Shown: positions 63,600-64,000 of the stretch, in pieces
How the letters are laid out: each line of letters begins with the position of its first letter
Numbering within the stretch: the stretch's first letter is position 1
Assembly (NCBI GenBank): GCA_030220185.1
Contig: JASPKZ010001241.1
Span: 372,001-436,000 of the forward strand
Source of the DNA: Diploptera punctata
Taxonomy: Eukaryota > Arthropoda > Insecta > Blattodea > Blaberidae
Reading direction: 5' to 3'
DNA length: 64,000 nt
Position numbers and translations under genes: made by a program
Notes under the pieces: generated by a model
Database searches by the model: none
What the model saw: the letters and a program-made list of their open reading frames with translations, nothing else
Told to the model about the DNA's origin: nothing

Positions 63600-64000
63600 C
63601 TTCGGTATTATTGTCCACAGACGAAGTTAATGAAAGCAGTAGGTATTTCATATGTCATGAAATGTTCATTATTCTCAGGCAGTATGCCATTGTATCGCTT
63701 GCAATTCCCCGTGCCCTGATTCGCCCCGTGCTTTCATTCTCTTCGTCTGTGGACTATACTTAAAGCTCAGGATGAATCTGATGAGAAGGTGACTGGTACG
63801 CAACTTTTGACCAAGCCACTGCTTGAAGTCGATAGCGTAACTACAAGTTTATATATCAAGTTGAGAAGTTGCAGATTCTGTTAAATGCAATTATCCTATA
63901 TACCTCCACACGACATAACTGGTAACACCGAAAAATACACGAGCCTGAGTATTATAGAATGTAAACAAAGTATAAACACAGCTGTAACAAGGAAGTAATA
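63600..64000. other. Unassigned segment
   Basis: No gene or element recognised up to the window edge. Confidence 0.5.

Noticed and set aside
1..64000. CRISPR arrays, operons, ribosome binding sites or bacterial insertion sequences
   Set aside because: The content (RTE and I/Jockey-type LINEs, tRNA-derived SINEs, Tc1/mariner elements, microsatellites) is that of an animal nuclear genome; none of these bacterial features is visible.

Overview
This is a 64 kb stretch of AT-rich animal nuclear DNA in which I recognise no host protein-coding gene, rRNA gene or functional tRNA gene. Almost everything identifiable is a transposable element or its debris: decayed non-LTR retrotransposons (LINEs) on both strands, at least four families of tRNA-derived SINEs, Tc1/mariner-type transposon remnants, a Helitron-like element, several uncharacterised inverted-repeat elements, and many microsatellites. 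The dominant SINE and the RTE-type LINE copies resemble repeats I associate with cockroach genomes (Blattodea, for example Periplaneta). That is recollection rather than a search, so the placement is of moderate confidence at best.

Layout. 1-2.1 kb: a TA-flanked element with long terminal inverted repeats and a broken DDE transposase tail. 2.1-6 kb: LINE fragments (RNase H tail, then RTE-type C-termini) and a possible LTR. 6-6.7 kb: a TTAA-flanked inverted-repeat element. 7-8.3 kb: an antisense LINE 3' end and copy A of a promoter-like element (family M1). 8.4-24 kb: SINEs of all four families, more LINE tails, M1 copy B, structured element M2 copy A, and a 177-bp foldback. 24.9-29.4 kb: a 100-bp palindrome, the longest LINE in the window (endonuclease to C-terminus) and a Tc1-like DD34E transposon cut off at the LINE's GATA tail. 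29.4-30.7 kb: Helitron-like. 33.9-35.8 kb: an RTE LINE with a 10-bp target-site duplication. 37.6-40.7 kb: a 535-bp LINE chimera present twice in inverted orientation. 40.9-41.8 kb: a GCGA/GATA array on the tail of another LINE. 43-46.8 kb: two LINEs, one split by a SINE with a 12-bp duplication. 46.8-50 kb: nothing recognised. 50.0-50.86 kb: a previously unmarked tandem array of about 62-bp units. 51.2-55.4 kb: LINE tails and M2 copy B. 56-57.3 kb: three SINEs in a cluster. 58.4-61.5 kb: M1 copies C and D in inverted orientation around a mariner-type remnant. 62-64 kb: SINEs.

The elements relate to one another rather than to a host pathway. SINEs depend on LINE enzymes for mobilisation; duplications of 10-14 bp at several insertions fit target-primed reverse transcription. 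LINE 3' tails carry simple repeats (GATA, GAA, ATT, GTAA), and some of the longest microsatellites abut such tails. Every transposase or reverse transcriptase frame I could follow is truncated, frameshifted or stopped, apart from one 5'-truncated LINE tail at 51.27 kb. Coordinates of decayed elements are approximate, and all were read by eye.
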